Part shown: one piece after another, positions 41,855 to 53,843 of the stretch
Numbering within the stretch: position 1 is the stretch's first letter
How the letters are laid out: each line of letters opens with the position of its first letter
Assembly: GCA_018417955.1 (NCBI GenBank)
Contig: JACTVC010000001.1
Span: forward strand, 4,965,071-5,029,070
From: Laccaria trichodermophora
Taxonomy: Eukaryota > Basidiomycota > Agaricomycetes > Agaricales > Hydnangiaceae
Direction: 5' to 3'
Length of the DNA: 64,000 nt
The notes under the pieces: model-generated
The model's database searches: none
What the model was told of the DNA's origin: nothing
What the model saw: only the letters and a program-made list of their open reading frames with translations
Position numbers and translations under genes: made by a program

Positions 41855-43827
41855 TTCGACGACAATGGGGGAGGAGGAGAAAGGCGTTTCTGGGCGACAG
41901 GGCGAAGTCGCGACAGCACTTGACCGCAAGGTGACAGACCTGTCTAAGACTCAAGGCACAGGGTCTCCCACGATGCCCCAACAATCTTATCTTATCTTCC
42001 CGGTTACGACGAGAACTCCATCATCTCCGGCAGAAACTCACCAGACGACCAGAAATGTTGGTTGACTGGAGACGGCTGAAGACCAGGGGCCTTGCATGGT
42101 AGTTGAAGTTTGCAGAGCACACGTGACAACGACTTCCGCAATGCAGTGTTTACATATTTTGGTACATTCCAGTGTCCACTTGCTTTCCACCTACTTTCCA
42201 CCGTCGCCCGAAGCGACTGACTAATTGCAAGATCTTCTATGCTACTGGGTGGAATTTGGGTGGAATTTCGAGAGAATATTCTATCAATTCACCTACGAAA
42301 GTACTCAGCCTACTTAGCGGCGTTACTTGGCAACAACTTGACAAGCTTTCTCAGCGCTGCCGGAAGCACCGACTAAGGCACCAACCTATCGTCCAATAGA
42401 ATTTACGCCCGATATATTTCAGACGCCAGAAGCTTTTTGGCACAACTATATACTTAGAGGACTTGCTCAGCATTTTCTAGGCGTCACGAATCCTCCTTCG
42501 TTCCCCAGAGATTTTCCCGCACCTTAAGTATGAAATCACAAATGAATTATGACACTACCTCAAAGGGCAGGGCGTCAAGAAAATGACGCCGCACAACACC
42601 ATCTTGGCCCCATGTTCGGCGAAACGTCAACAACCTCATGATGACGTCACGTGAGTAATCCGCCTAGAGGGCTGCGACTTGGTTGCAACGCAAGTGAGAA
42701 AGGTATAAGGAGAAATGCATAATAGTATGCTTACTCTAACAGAACGCAACCATGTTTCCCCTGACACACTCTCACCGCATACTGTAGCCCCGGACTTCCT
42801 TCCCGACAGACAATAGAAACTCGTCTACTATTTTGTGCTTTTCCCCAGCATGTGAGGGGGTAAACGCTCTCGTGGGTGAGCATGCAACCGTACTCTGGAG
42901 AGCATTGTTGGAATTGATGCAACAAGACCGAGCCCTATGATCTGCCATGGAGATGTACCCGTCGGAGTTTTTGATTTGAAAGTCTTTATTTGACCTTGCA
43001 GTTCGTTTTCAAAACTAAAGCAATTTTGACCACCGTGAATGAGAATAAATGGGAAGTCGCTCCAATTGTATTACGCTCAAATAACGGTGATGCACCCTAT
43101 TGTAGTCTGCCTTTAACACGCCGCCACTATGTGCCAGGGATCGGATGAGACAAGATGATCATACAGCTGTTTGCAATATCGTAAACCTTTTGCGATCTTC
43201 TTTCGTCCGCCCATATTTGCACACAAACACCTACATTTGGAAGGTGAGTAGGAGAGGGCAGGTACCAAACGGGCGCAGGGCTCACAAAAATTCACAATTA
43301 TGACACTGATTGACATCCAATGAGGTTTTGCATCACAGATCAACCAAAGAGAAGGGCGGTGGAGCATACTGAGCGACGAATCACCGTCCGGCCAAACGCA
43401 AAAAGTGCATGTTGTATATAAAAAAGGGCGAGGCAGGGAAGATTTGATAACAATTTACGATTTCGCAAACAGCCGGAAACAAAAGGAAATCAGACAAGTC
43501 GTGTTGGGTAATCGATAATCGAAGATCTTGGTCGCTCGCAACCAGCGGTGTCGGGGTCTTGTCAGTTGAGCTGTTATGTGTTTGAGTTATACCATCGACC
43601 TCCAACGCACCCTTCTCGTAGCGACTCGGAGGCATCATACGAGACTAGATTCTGCAACGGGAGGATAGCTAAGGGATTGACATGGAAGTTCTGGACAAAC
43701 AGTCAAAAAGAAGAGAGGACTGTTTGGACGTGAGGAGGTAGCCAATTACCACGTACACAATACCAATCAATCAAGACGCGTCTACGAACATTGAGTGACA
43801 AAGCAAAACATACCAGGGATGAGCTGA
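41855..43827. other. Spacer
   Basis: About 2 kb without a supported gene. Short frames (42731-42925, 43113-43367, 43381-43638 minus) show no domain. A CACGTG sits at about 42648. Confidence 0.45.
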
Positions 43828-43911
43828 GGGCCTGACTGGGAATTGAACCCAGGACCTCCTCGAGACGGATATACTCCCTAACAAGGAATCATACTACTAG
43901 ACCATCAGGCC
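43828..43911 (-). tRNA. tRNA-Pro(AGG), intron-containing, copy 1
   Basis: The minus-strand acceptor is GGCCTGA/TCAGGCC with discriminator C, and the D-arm is GGTCTAGTAGTATGATT. The anticodon stem is CCTTG/CGAGG and the T-stem CTGGG/CCCAG around TTCAATT. The anticodon loop reads TTAGGG (anticodon AGG), followed by about 12 extra nucleotides (AGTATATCCGTC) at the canonical intron site after base 37. Discriminator C fits eukaryotic tRNA-Pro. Confidence 0.9.
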
Positions 43912-44196
43912 GGTGAAACATAAGTGGAATGTTTGTCTATTGCTTCGTACGAGCACCCTTTTCCTAAGGAACCTCCGTTTCCCCTACTGCGTACATAGCT
44001 ACCTATCAGCCAAACCAGTTTTCTTCATTGTTCCTCCGTGGTTTATCTGAAAGAGTCCACAAATACACTTCGACGAGAAAATGCATTTATTCTGCGCGGA
44101 GCGAACAAAATGTCGAAGATCTGTCGCCGCATGACTCTTTACTAGATGTTGAGTTGTTGTATGTAACTGAAGTACTAGAGGAAAAAAATATCTTTT

Positions 44197-44277
44197 GGGC
44201 CTGACCGGGAATTGAACCCGGGACCTCCTCGAATGGAAGAACCCTAACAAGGAATCATACTACTAGACCATCAGGCC
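44197..44277 (-). tRNA. tRNA-Pro(AGG), intron-containing, copy 2
   Basis: The same stems and AGG anticodon as the gene 300 bp away, but the T-stem is CCGGG/CCCGG and the intron is shorter and different (TTCTTCCAT, about 9 nt). It is in tandem with copy 1 on the minus strand. Confidence 0.9.
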
Positions 44278-45180
44278 GGTGAAACTTCAAGCGAAAGCGA
44301 CATACTGACTTTGGATGACCATTCAGAGTCGGAAATCCACCACTCGAAAACCCGCAGATTACAACGTCAAATCTTGGCAAGGCACCTTCTTAACCTCTGT
44401 ATTCTTTAACCGCGAACAAATATAAAAAGGAATAAAAAAGGTAAGAATAAGTCAGGTAGAATCTTTATTACACTAAGGCTCCACAGAAGGAGAGCAAACA
44501 TGTACGGTGATGCGAGCGTCCAATGGCGAGAAAAGATTGTGGTGGTATCGAACGTAAGGAAGGGGCGAGGAAAGGTGGGGTCAACTAGCTTGACTACGTA
44601 AAGCAGAACGAAGGTAATTGAGAGCGGTGGTACGACAGCGTTTAATGCGGTTTAGATGTTGGATTGAGTATATGAATGATTGTGCCTTCAGAAGCAGGGG
44701 GGGGGGGATGGGTTTTCCAAGTGCATGGGTTAATCACGAAGTCCATGTGGTATGGTGTAAGGGGAGTGAAGAAGGTATCTGAGGGTCGTAATGTACGAAA
44801 CCCCTAAAGCTTGCTTCTCCGGCGTATCCGCGTGGAGAAGATTTGCTTTACCTGAACAGGGGCTACGCATTGGTTAAACGAGGAATGACAGAGTGCGAAG
44901 GGTCCGCAAGCGGACTATGGAAGGCGGCGCGAATGGGTACATGACCAAAACATGCATGTCTCCACCGGGGGGGAGACGAGGACCAATTAAGCGGGGATAC
45001 GATATGTATGTGGCAACAGAGCCTGGCATAAGACTGCAAGGATGACCATGGTTAATGAGTGAGTGGGATGATGGAGTATGTTTTGGAAGGCGGCGAGGAC
45101 TGGTTGGTTTTGATGAGGCGAGGGCTATAGTACAACGGCACAGCGTGAGATTGGCATGATCCCTTGGAGGCAGAACGCGG
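44278..45180. other. Spacer downstream of KRE6
   Basis: Nothing supported. There is a G10 run near 44698-44708. Confidence 0.45.
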
Positions 45181-48100
45181 CTAGCATCCACCCTCGTACT
45201 ATAGAGAAGTTAGACAGCAACACGAATGAGGAAGGGAAGTCAAACTCACCAAAGAGTTTTTAGGCTTCGTCCATTTCCAAGTCGTCATATTCACGTCTAG
45301 CAAAATGCGCGTCAATACCTACAACGACGCATTAGAAACTACGAGCAGCTTACTCTGATACGCGTCCAGATGATTGTTGATGTAATCTGCCGTTGGATAA
45401 TTCTTTGGATCACAACCGACGTTGGTGCTGCCCTTTTTCTGATACACCCGAACGTAGTCAATCTTGAACTCTGCCGGAAATATCAACGTCGAAACATCCA
45501 TCGGCGGCCAATTCGCTGAATAACCATGAGTTCACGAATCGTTTTCGAAAGATGAAGTGCTCACGTGATATAGCCAGGTTGAAAACAATCGACATGGGCT
45601 CCTCTGGAATCAACCTCTGCCCGACACCACTGCCACTTGAACCCTGGTCGGGGCCGACAGCAGCAGGTCCAACTCGGTGCGTAGGATGCCCGTCTACCAT
45701 CCACTGAACATACCCGTCCGACCGACTATTGGGATCCGACCAGTATTCGAAACCTTTGAACAAAGATGTCAGAAAACCTAGGGATGACGAGCACAGAGAC
45801 ATACCAAGTTTCTTGTAGTTGTTCCCAGAACCCTGGAACATATCGTCCGGAAGAACCGTGACGCCAGACACCGACTGTTGCCTGCAGGGTCACCAACAAA
45901 ACATAAGAATAAGTTTGTCCAGACCCAAGAGGGAGCACTCACACAGCGCTACCGTGATAAGTATTCGCCCACGTATTGGGAGCGTTCAAATTTTGCCACT
46001 CTTGCGGGGTCGCATTCAGGTAAAGGTAATCAGCGGAAAATGGCGCAAATTGAGCACTCTGCGACACTGTCTGACCAACACCAGACACTTTGTTCCTCGA
46101 GGCTTCGAAAATGTCAATTTCAGGCGCGCCACGACCTTTGTTATACGTTGGCCCTGGATGATCGCCGCCCGGACATGAACAAGCCCTGGAAGTGGCATGA
46201 GACTCCAACCAAAAGCAGATAGCAGGGAAGACTTACGAAAGGCGCTGCCCGCTCAACCAACTCAACTCATAGTTATATTGTGCTCTCGAGCTACCAGAGT
46301 GAAGCGCTGCCGCAGGTCCAAGACCATCCGGATTCGTCTGATTCGGAAATGTTCCCACATCACAAGAATCATAGCTAGAATGAGAGAGGTCTGAGGCCAC
46401 GCGAGCGTTAAAGACGAAGAGTGTACGTACGTATACGGCCACATGCCATCCGTAGTCGCCGGGTATCCAGGTCTTGCAAGGTTTCCCATCGTCCAGACTC
46501 CAGGCCACTGCAGGTGTGTATGTCAGGAACGACTCCCAGGATAAGAGTATAGAAACGAAATTTCAGCATCTATCAAGTGTCAAACCCAAACATTCCAGGT
46601 CGCGGAATGTCGGGGACTGAGGACGGTGGGAAGCTCGGAACAACGGGAACGCCACATGCCCCGTCATGAAGCGCTTGTGTGGGGGAATAAATGCATCCCT
46701 GCAGGGCTGGAAAGGCTTGACACCCCCGCATCAAAAAAAGTGCACACGAGCAACAGAAGACGAACAAAGCATAGAGGGAAAACTCACATAACCTGCAGAA
46801 TTCGAATCCTGTCCGGGGAGCACCACACTCACTTCGATGTATCCCGTAGTGAAACAAAACTTGTTCCAGCTCTGAAGCATGCCGGAGCGGTAGTTGAGAT
46901 TGTGGTTCTGTGCGGCAGTAAAAGGTGCCGTGGAACCTGTACTCGCGGGTAGGTGAGCGAGTAGGAATAGCTGAAACAACACACACCTGGCGTCTGACCA
47001 GCAACAGTTGTGTTGGAAGAGTCCAGCGTGATCACCAGCGAGCCGTTGCGTGTCGTCACCTGCTGTGGATCATACCATTCAAGGTCTCCCGTGGCTCCGT
47101 ACCAGAGATCGACGGCTTCCCAGAATGGATCGTCACCTGTGAAACAGGTTAGTCAGAGAGAAAGGAGAATGGTGTGAGACTCGCCAGGGTAGAACGTTCG
47201 ACCGTCGACGGTGAACTCATCCGAGAACACAAGTTCGTACTGGCTTCCGTCAGTGCCAATGTGTGTTCGTGCAGAGGCAGGGGTTTCCGCGTCGATAATC
47301 TCTGGCATTTGAAACAGTACCGGTGATTGACCTGCAAACGAGTAAGCAAGGAAAGCTACAGAAGAAAAGCAGACGTACCTGTTGCATTAATCCTGATATT
47401 CCCATCAATGGCACTATTCCTCGCGGCATTCCGATAAAACGTTAGTACTGGATAAAATATAAAGAGAATGAGCAGCCCGAGAACGAGCAGCAGCAGCACC
47501 GCAACGTTCAAAATGCCTCTCCACGGAAACTCCCCCTTGTCGCCCTTGAAACCACCCTTACTCTTCGGGTCATGAAGGTAATCCTCCGCATCGGGTGGCT
47601 CCATTTCGTCCAACGCAGGATCGTACGCATATGGCACCAGCCCCCTGATGGTTGAAATCTCGCTTGGGTACTTTGAGTCGGACTGGAAGGAGACGACCGA
47701 GTCGCCTGATGAGGAAACCATCGAGTTGCGTCGCGAACTGAACTTTGGTGGAAGCAGCGAGGCTCTTTGAGTGGCTGGGTCGTCTGCGAGGCGGTAGAGC
47801 ACCATGGAACCCCCGCGCGGTCCTAGACTTGATGGGAGGCCGCTGGAAGCGACGCCTAGCCCTAGACCTGCCATTGTGGATGGTGTAAAATTACTCCCAG
47901 GACTTCGGCCTTCGTCGCGGGATTTTGAGAAGACAAAAGGGTGGGTGCTGCTGCTCCTGGACACGGGGCGTGATGATGCGGACGACGAGCGCGTAAAGGG
48001 GTTTGTCACTGGTGGTGTCGGGCTGAGGGGTGATGTAAACATCCTTGACGACAAGCGTTGTGCGTCGGGTGGAGGTGAGTGGGGAAGAAGTTGGGAGTCC

Positions 48101-48249
48101 TCGAACGGTGTCGTCGCTTCCGAACGTGATGGCGGTGGGCTACGTGCATCGTTGTACTCGACGTATTGAGCCCCACCTGCAACGGTGATATTGGGAGGGG
48201 CACGTCGAGATGTTGGAGACGTGGGCTGGGGTTGCAATGAGTTCGCCAT
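45181..48249 (-). CDS. KRE6: KRE6/SKN1-type glucan synthesis protein with GH16 domain
   Basis: A type II membrane protein of the secretory pathway needed for cell-wall beta-1,6-glucan. ATG 48249 starts a Ser/Pro-rich cytosolic region ([20 protein letters not shown]), then [43 protein letters not shown] (membrane helix) and GNIRINATG. The lumenal GH16 domain follows over about ten exons. It includes [54 protein letters not shown] and [20 protein letters not shown]. The catalytic-type E-I-D-x-x-E in [25 protein letters not shown] and [17 protein letters not shown] come next, and the end is [10 protein letters not shown] then YEGGC. About 720 residues, the normal family size. One intron (47137-47184) uses a GC donor. 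A truncated paralogue lies at 19051-20079. Confidence 0.92.
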
Positions 48250-50581
48250 ATGACGGCCAACGACGACGACAGCAGCGACGACGATGAAGGGAAGGTGGAA
48301 GACGTCGTCGTCGTCGACGACGAGGAGGGAAAAAGTGGTGTTCTATTTCCAAATACGGAGGCATCGCCGGTTCTCCGGGTCTTGCCGTGTTTTAACTTTC
48401 CGAATCAGGCGTCAGCCCCTTTCCTTAGTCTCTCTTCACCAGAAATTAAAAAGCTTTTTATCCTTACACTCTAGAAGCGTCCTGATGATGGTCTCGAAAT
48501 TCCTTTTCAAGTCGTCGACTCGCCTCGAGCGTTTGGCAGATTGCAGAGCACGAAAACTTGGTCATTAGCCTGTCATCATTGAGGGCAGGCAGCAATGTGA
48601 CGTCGAAAACTGATATTTGCACAAAGGCAAGGTGAGTGTGCGCGGCTCATAAAATATCGTGGAGAGGGCGAGGGGGGGGCACCTTGATTATTCCAAGCGG
48701 TGATATGCCTGCAACGCAGTAGATGTGTATGGAAAATCCAAAACACACCAAATACAAAGCCTTCGGAAATGGTTAGCGTTGCTTTGAGTGGCTCTGAAAG
48801 ACACGAGACGGAGTTCTCTGGGCTTCTCAAAACAGGAAAGGTGATGTAGACACAACTCCTAATGTGTGGGGGTGCGTCCGAAGGTGTGTGGGGAGTATGA
48901 GGATGTTAGGGACAATATGAGTGGAGGGAATAATCGGAAAACGAATAATGCGAAGGTTGACAAGTGCACACGGTGTGCAGGACGATGGCGAAGAGTATTA
49001 CGAAGTGCTGAAACGATTATCAGCTGGAACGAGATGCGAATCGAGGGGTCAAATACGACTTGTTATTTCGAAGTACTATGATACTACAAATACATGAATG
49101 TACAAATATTCGAAAATATTCGAAAAAAGGAAATGTGAAAGATAGAAACAAAGATAAGAAGTTCCGAAACATGAAACATGAAGATAGTAAGAGCAAAATC
49201 AGAGAAATGCGAAAGAAGTAAAAAAAATGAATATAAAATAAAAGAAGAATAAGTAAGGGGTGAAAAGGCACCAATATATTCGGAAAATGGAGGCAAAGAC
49301 TGGCTGTGCATGGCGATTGATCCTAGGTTAAATCTAAACTCCAAATATGCAAACAATATGACCGGATTGATGGGAATGGATGAATGCCGGAGTATGTGCC
49401 TGTGCGCATTCTTTCGCAATACAACTATTCGGGCATGTGTGAAGATACATCTGAAGTGGCGAGAAAGCGAAAGGGTAATTGTTGATGAGTCTGCGAATGT
49501 CTTGTGAACATGTGTGTGGAGATGTTGTCGAAATCCTCGCAAAGCTGTTGAATATTCGGAAGTTCGGATTTAAAGCGTGTACACATGATAGAATATTCGG
49601 GGTGTGTGTGGAAACGCGCGAATGGAACATCCTAAAGTTGGCGAAGACATCTGAACGTGTTATTGAATCGAATATAGGCAGGAGGGGACGCGTGTGGAGT
49701 AAGATTCGCAAAGTTGGTAGAATATTCGGAAATTCGGAAATTCGTTCGGAAGTTCGGGTTCGCGTGCCTAAGATAAGCGCGCGCTCATCAGCGGATCACG
49801 GCCAAGTAAACAGCGTTTGCATTATTTCATAGTTACTCCTCAGTTATTCCGGAGGTCGCATGCCCTTCATGTGACGGTGATTGTATGTACTGTGTATCTA
49901 GTAAGTTGGTTGTACGTTCTGGCGTGTTTACGGGAATTCCTGCTCAGTCCGAGTGCTCACAACGACCTGAGAATACTTACCAACATTGACGACGGCCAAC
50001 AGAAGCTAATAATAGATTCGGTGATCCAATCACCCTCACCACATGCTCCAATTCCCTCTGAACTTCCACGGCTTTTTTCCTGGTCAGAGCGTGATTATTC
50101 AATGCTCACAAATGGAAGATAGAAAAATCTACGCGCGAAAGGCATAAAAAGAAAACAGACAGTCTGTGCTGCAGACTGTCGTGTAAGTATGTTGGAAAAA
50201 TACTGCATAGTATTCGCCTGAACTCCTGACGCCTTTTTCTTGGTAAATATCAAATATGACCAGTTCGCCGTTTGGTTCTCGATGCTTGCAATTTTTGCCA
50301 ATGCCGGTTCTGTGGCAGGCAACCTTGTGTTCTGTTCCGCTCCCATTATATACATTTTTCGAAGAATTCTCCAACAAGCTAACTGGGTGTACGTGGGTTC
50401 TTTGGAGATATGGTATGGTCTTGGAAATCATATAGTTTGGTAGGTCAGTTGGCACGCTAGTTAAATACAATGTAAATATTCGATCAAAAAAATGAGATGA
50501 AGGGCTCACAAGGGTTGTTATACGGGACAGGTCAGGAACAAGTTCATAGCTATAGGCTTCATATGATTGTGCAATCTCACC
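48250..50581. other. Spacer with trinucleotide palindrome and ATTCGG-rich purine-biased DNA
   Basis: Just upstream of KRE6, 48260-48325 is a GAC/GTC trinucleotide tract with a self-complementary centre (GTCGTCGTCGACGACG). From 49080 to 49770 the plus strand is purine-biased with AATATTCGG/ATTCGGAA words recurring at irregular spacing. Open frames here are mirror images of that bias. I see no gene. Confidence 0.45.
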
Positions 50582-50664
50582 GGCCTGATGGTCTAGTAGT
50601 ATGATTCCTTGTTAGGGATTTATCCGTATCGAGGAGGTCCTGGGTTCAATTCCCAGTCAGGCCC
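50582..50664 (+). tRNA. tRNA-Pro(AGG), intron-containing, copy 3
   Basis: The same mature sequence as copy 1 on the opposite strand, with acceptor GGCCTGA/TCAGGCC, anticodon AGG and discriminator C. The intron of about 11 nt (ATTTATCCGTA) differs from the other two. Confidence 0.9.
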
Positions 50665-52778
50665 TGTAGAAATCCGAACCGCCCTAATTTTTTCGTGCCC
50701 CCTTTGGCACTCTGGGTATGTTCGTAAACACGCGTTCTGATTGATTTTGTGTTAGTTTACTGGACGCGGGTAAGTACTTAAATGGTAACCATCTCGTGTC
50801 CTCGTGTCCAAACAGTGTCACGGTCGCCATTTTTTTCGGGTGCTGATCACAACTCACAACAACCTCTTCGTCCTCTAGTTGCAAGAATCTGTTTGCTAAC
50901 GGTATATGGAAAAGCAGCGCCCGATGCAGATTCGACTCCAATTCAAGCCTCCCAAGAATGCAGCATGGGTACTCCACAGCACAACCACAGCATTAAGTGA
51001 CAAAAGTCTTTGCTGCGTGTGCGTATCGTCTATTATTTTTGTGAGGCTGAAGTTCTCACAAACTGCGGTAGAGCGATGGATCGAAAGCAATTCTACTTGG
51101 TTTGTTTTATTAAGGGCAGTGGGCGATGGTCTCTGGTATGTTATTCATGAAGCTGATCAGCGTTGGTGGGCAGCGAATGTTGACTTTTTCAGGAGAACTT
51201 GCGCTTACATACCGGAACGATACACGGAAAGCGCAGGTCTAGAGCCGACAACTTGTCATTGATACGTGATGTCTACCTTCTGGTTGTCTTCGTTCAGAAG
51301 AAATTCATTCCACTTTGTGCTCTATCGATGCATCCGAGCTCTCTAGGGCCCACTACCCGGCATAAGAGCTAGCTTGACCTCGAATTCAACGCAGAAGCTT
51401 CTGGAAAGCGTTCCTCAGCGTACGTTGAATTCACTTGGGTCGCGACGGGAACGGATAATCCCAAGTGTCAATGTCAGCTGCGCTCGTTCTGCCTACCGCA
51501 CGGCTTGTTGGGTGGGCTACCTCAACACCCTCTCTGGACCCTCGTTCCGAGATCCTTTTCACGCCAGATCAAAATTGTCTCTTCACCACCCGTTTGGAAC
51601 GTTCACATTCCGTTATACAACTGGCACTCAAAACGATAACGCCGTTCGTTTTCCAGGCTTTCCTTCTTCAAGCGAGGGATTGAAATCTCTTGGAAGTCTC
51701 ATGGCCGCTCACAACTCACGTGAATTTTCACCTGGCATTCCCTTCCAAGATTCTTAGTTTTCGGGGTCCAGAGGTTGTTTGATCCCCTTTCTCGGGACTG
51801 ATAAAGGCAAGGGCCCCAAACGTGTGTATTCACTATTGTACTTCAAGCTTCAAGAGGCGAGATACTTTGCCTGATTCCGCTCCCATTCTTCGAACTCCAC
51901 GGACGTCAAAACATCCTTACCCTGGTGCGATAGGAGCACATGAGCTTGACATGAGCAAATTCGGCGACTTTTTGTCCCATTCACCGATGCTCATGTCATT
52001 CAAATTCGATTCACGGATCGAAGGAAGGTCCAGCCCCACTGAATGTCAGCCCATTGTCCACCAACTGCTGCCAAACAGCCTATTTCTACCTAGATTTAGA
52101 TGATGATATGTGAAGCAACTTGCCAACGCCACAACGATAACATATCAAGGAAAAAAGATATTCAAGTGGGTTTTTTGTGATGGACATCGGGAAGCGGACA
52201 TGGGGCCTGAAATAGTTGAAAGAATCATAGCTGGCTTGAATGTCACGTTTCGGGTACTTACTCTGAACCATTCAGTCCGTGAGGCATTTAGTAGGACGGT
52301 GGCCATCGGAAATCATTGTAACCCTGTTGATTGCTCAGTCTAGTTCCTCGAAGAGAAAAATCTCGGATCTCGGTCCTTCTCCCTCTGTCGGGGTCGTGAC
52401 AGAACATCTCTGATCTCTCAAGAATCAAGATGTGTATCCAATGTGTATCTGTTCTTATCTTGAACGATCAGTTGGCCAGTGGAGATCGGTCAGCTGGGGT
52501 AATTGGGGTTCAACGTTGTTCAACACTTCTGCGAACGGTGCCTGACACCCCAAAAGACGGTCTATATTTACTACCGCAACCTTCCATGCACAAAACCGCA
52601 GCGAAAATGACGCACATGCTCCTATGGTTCCTTGTTTGTGTAGGTTTGTCCAAGTAAGACCCACATACCCACAACAAGACGCCTTGCACCCCAACGCCCA
52701 TCTCGCTGTCCGCCCTACACTCGAAGCTTGCAATTTCCCTACACGATTTGTAGAATCGACTTCGCATCTAAGCACACA
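50665..52778. other. Spacer, possible remnants
   Basis: The open frames at 50906-51262, 51374-51757, 51822-52103 and 52110-52343 (plus) follow one another and read somewhat protein-like (HELDMSKFGDFLSHSPMLMS). I cannot assign a domain or join them with confidence. They could be a decayed multi-exon gene. Confidence 0.3.
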
Positions 52779-53289
52779 ATGTCTTTCTGGGATTGGACCG
52801 CACGTATCGAATGCGAGAAATACGAGCTCGGCCAGAGCTACACCGTCATCATCTTCTTGGGCGAGGTTCCTAAAGATCCAATGGATTGGCTTATCTGCCC
52901 CCAATTCGTTGGCGCCCACCATGCACTAGTTGATGGCGGTGGGAACAGGGGCCCCGTACTCGAGGAGGGATTCGTACATCTTTCCACTGCAATTGCGGAG
53001 CGAAGCCATTTAGGATCATTGGAGCCCAGTGCAGTTGAACCATATCTCAAGAGAAATTTGAATTGGAGGGTGCAAAAGGTTAGTTTTTTTCTCACTAACG
53101 TCAATTTCTGCGTTGAGGTGACTCGGAATCTAGAAGGATGAGTCTGCTGCACAGCTCAACTCGTTGGAAGTTTGCATCTTTGCGACGCGCATGATCCATC
53201 CTCCTGATTCAGATTTTCCCGTGCCTGCTGAAAAGCGCCGATTTGGCGCCATCACTCACGGTCGGCAAGGGGGTTGTAGGTCGTTGTGA
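52779..53289 (+). CDS. Orphan tyrosinase C-terminal domain protein
   Basis: A 151-residue product from two exons (52779-53078, 53134-53289, 55-nt intron). ATG 52779 starts MSFWDWTARIECEKYELGQS. Alignment with the C-terminal domain of the nearby tyrosinase is continuous: DWTAR(I/V)E, K(Y/F)E(L/I)[26 protein letters not shown]...L.WR, LEV.IF.T and the closing ITHGR.GG. In fungal tyrosinases this domain covers the copper site and helps load copper until cleaved. Here it stands alone with no copper-site half upstream, and the CxxC of the full tyrosinase (CENC) is replaced by GGNRG. No signal peptide. The intron sits where the full gene has its last intron, so it arose from a tyrosinase gene. It is uninterrupted, so possibly functional. 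Confidence 0.8.
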
Positions 53290-53843
53290 TCGGAGGGAGA
53301 TGTTGGGATGTAGATTTATATGCCTGTTTGCCTGCTGGAATACTGTAAAATATATCTCTTGACTCCATTCAACTCACCGACAATGTGATGGGCGTCTTCG
53401 ACGTCCTAGGCGCCCTTAATAGCGATTGGTGGTATGATGGGGAAGGACGGGCTAGAATGTTTAGTTACCAGCCTGAAAGACTCTTCACAGCGTCAAAATG
53501 GGACTGTTGAGACGAATATTTCAGACCAGGCGGTTTGAAGGGGAAGTAGACAGGAATAGATTCATGAATGGAGGGGAGGGCGACAGAGAGCGGTCCAATA
53601 CGACGCGCAGCCGTGAAGCATGGATGGTATGCTTTTATCAGCCAAAAATGGCCAAGATGGACGTCCATTTATCACTGTTCATACAACGGAATTACGGAAA
53701 CGACAGTGCGCATGTTACGCTGCGTTCCTGGAAAAATACAGGGGATAAATTGGGGATAAAAATTCAAAAGGGATGCCTGCGGCTGTCACGATTTCACGCT
53801 TGTCACGGTCACCTGATTTTTCGCGCCTCTCCCACCTTCCAAC
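53290..53843. other. Spacer
   Basis: No supported gene. It presumably includes the promoter of the PIP-box protein gene. Confidence 0.45.

Noticed and set aside
41855..41929. Upstream extension of the F-box/LRR frame
   Set aside because: It begins with TTG. The first ATG in frame is 41854 and nothing conserved lies upstream.
49084..49711. Overlapping 120-150 codon frames on the minus strand
   Set aside because: They mirror the purine bias of the plus strand and have low-complexity composition (Phe/Ile/His/Ser) with no domain.
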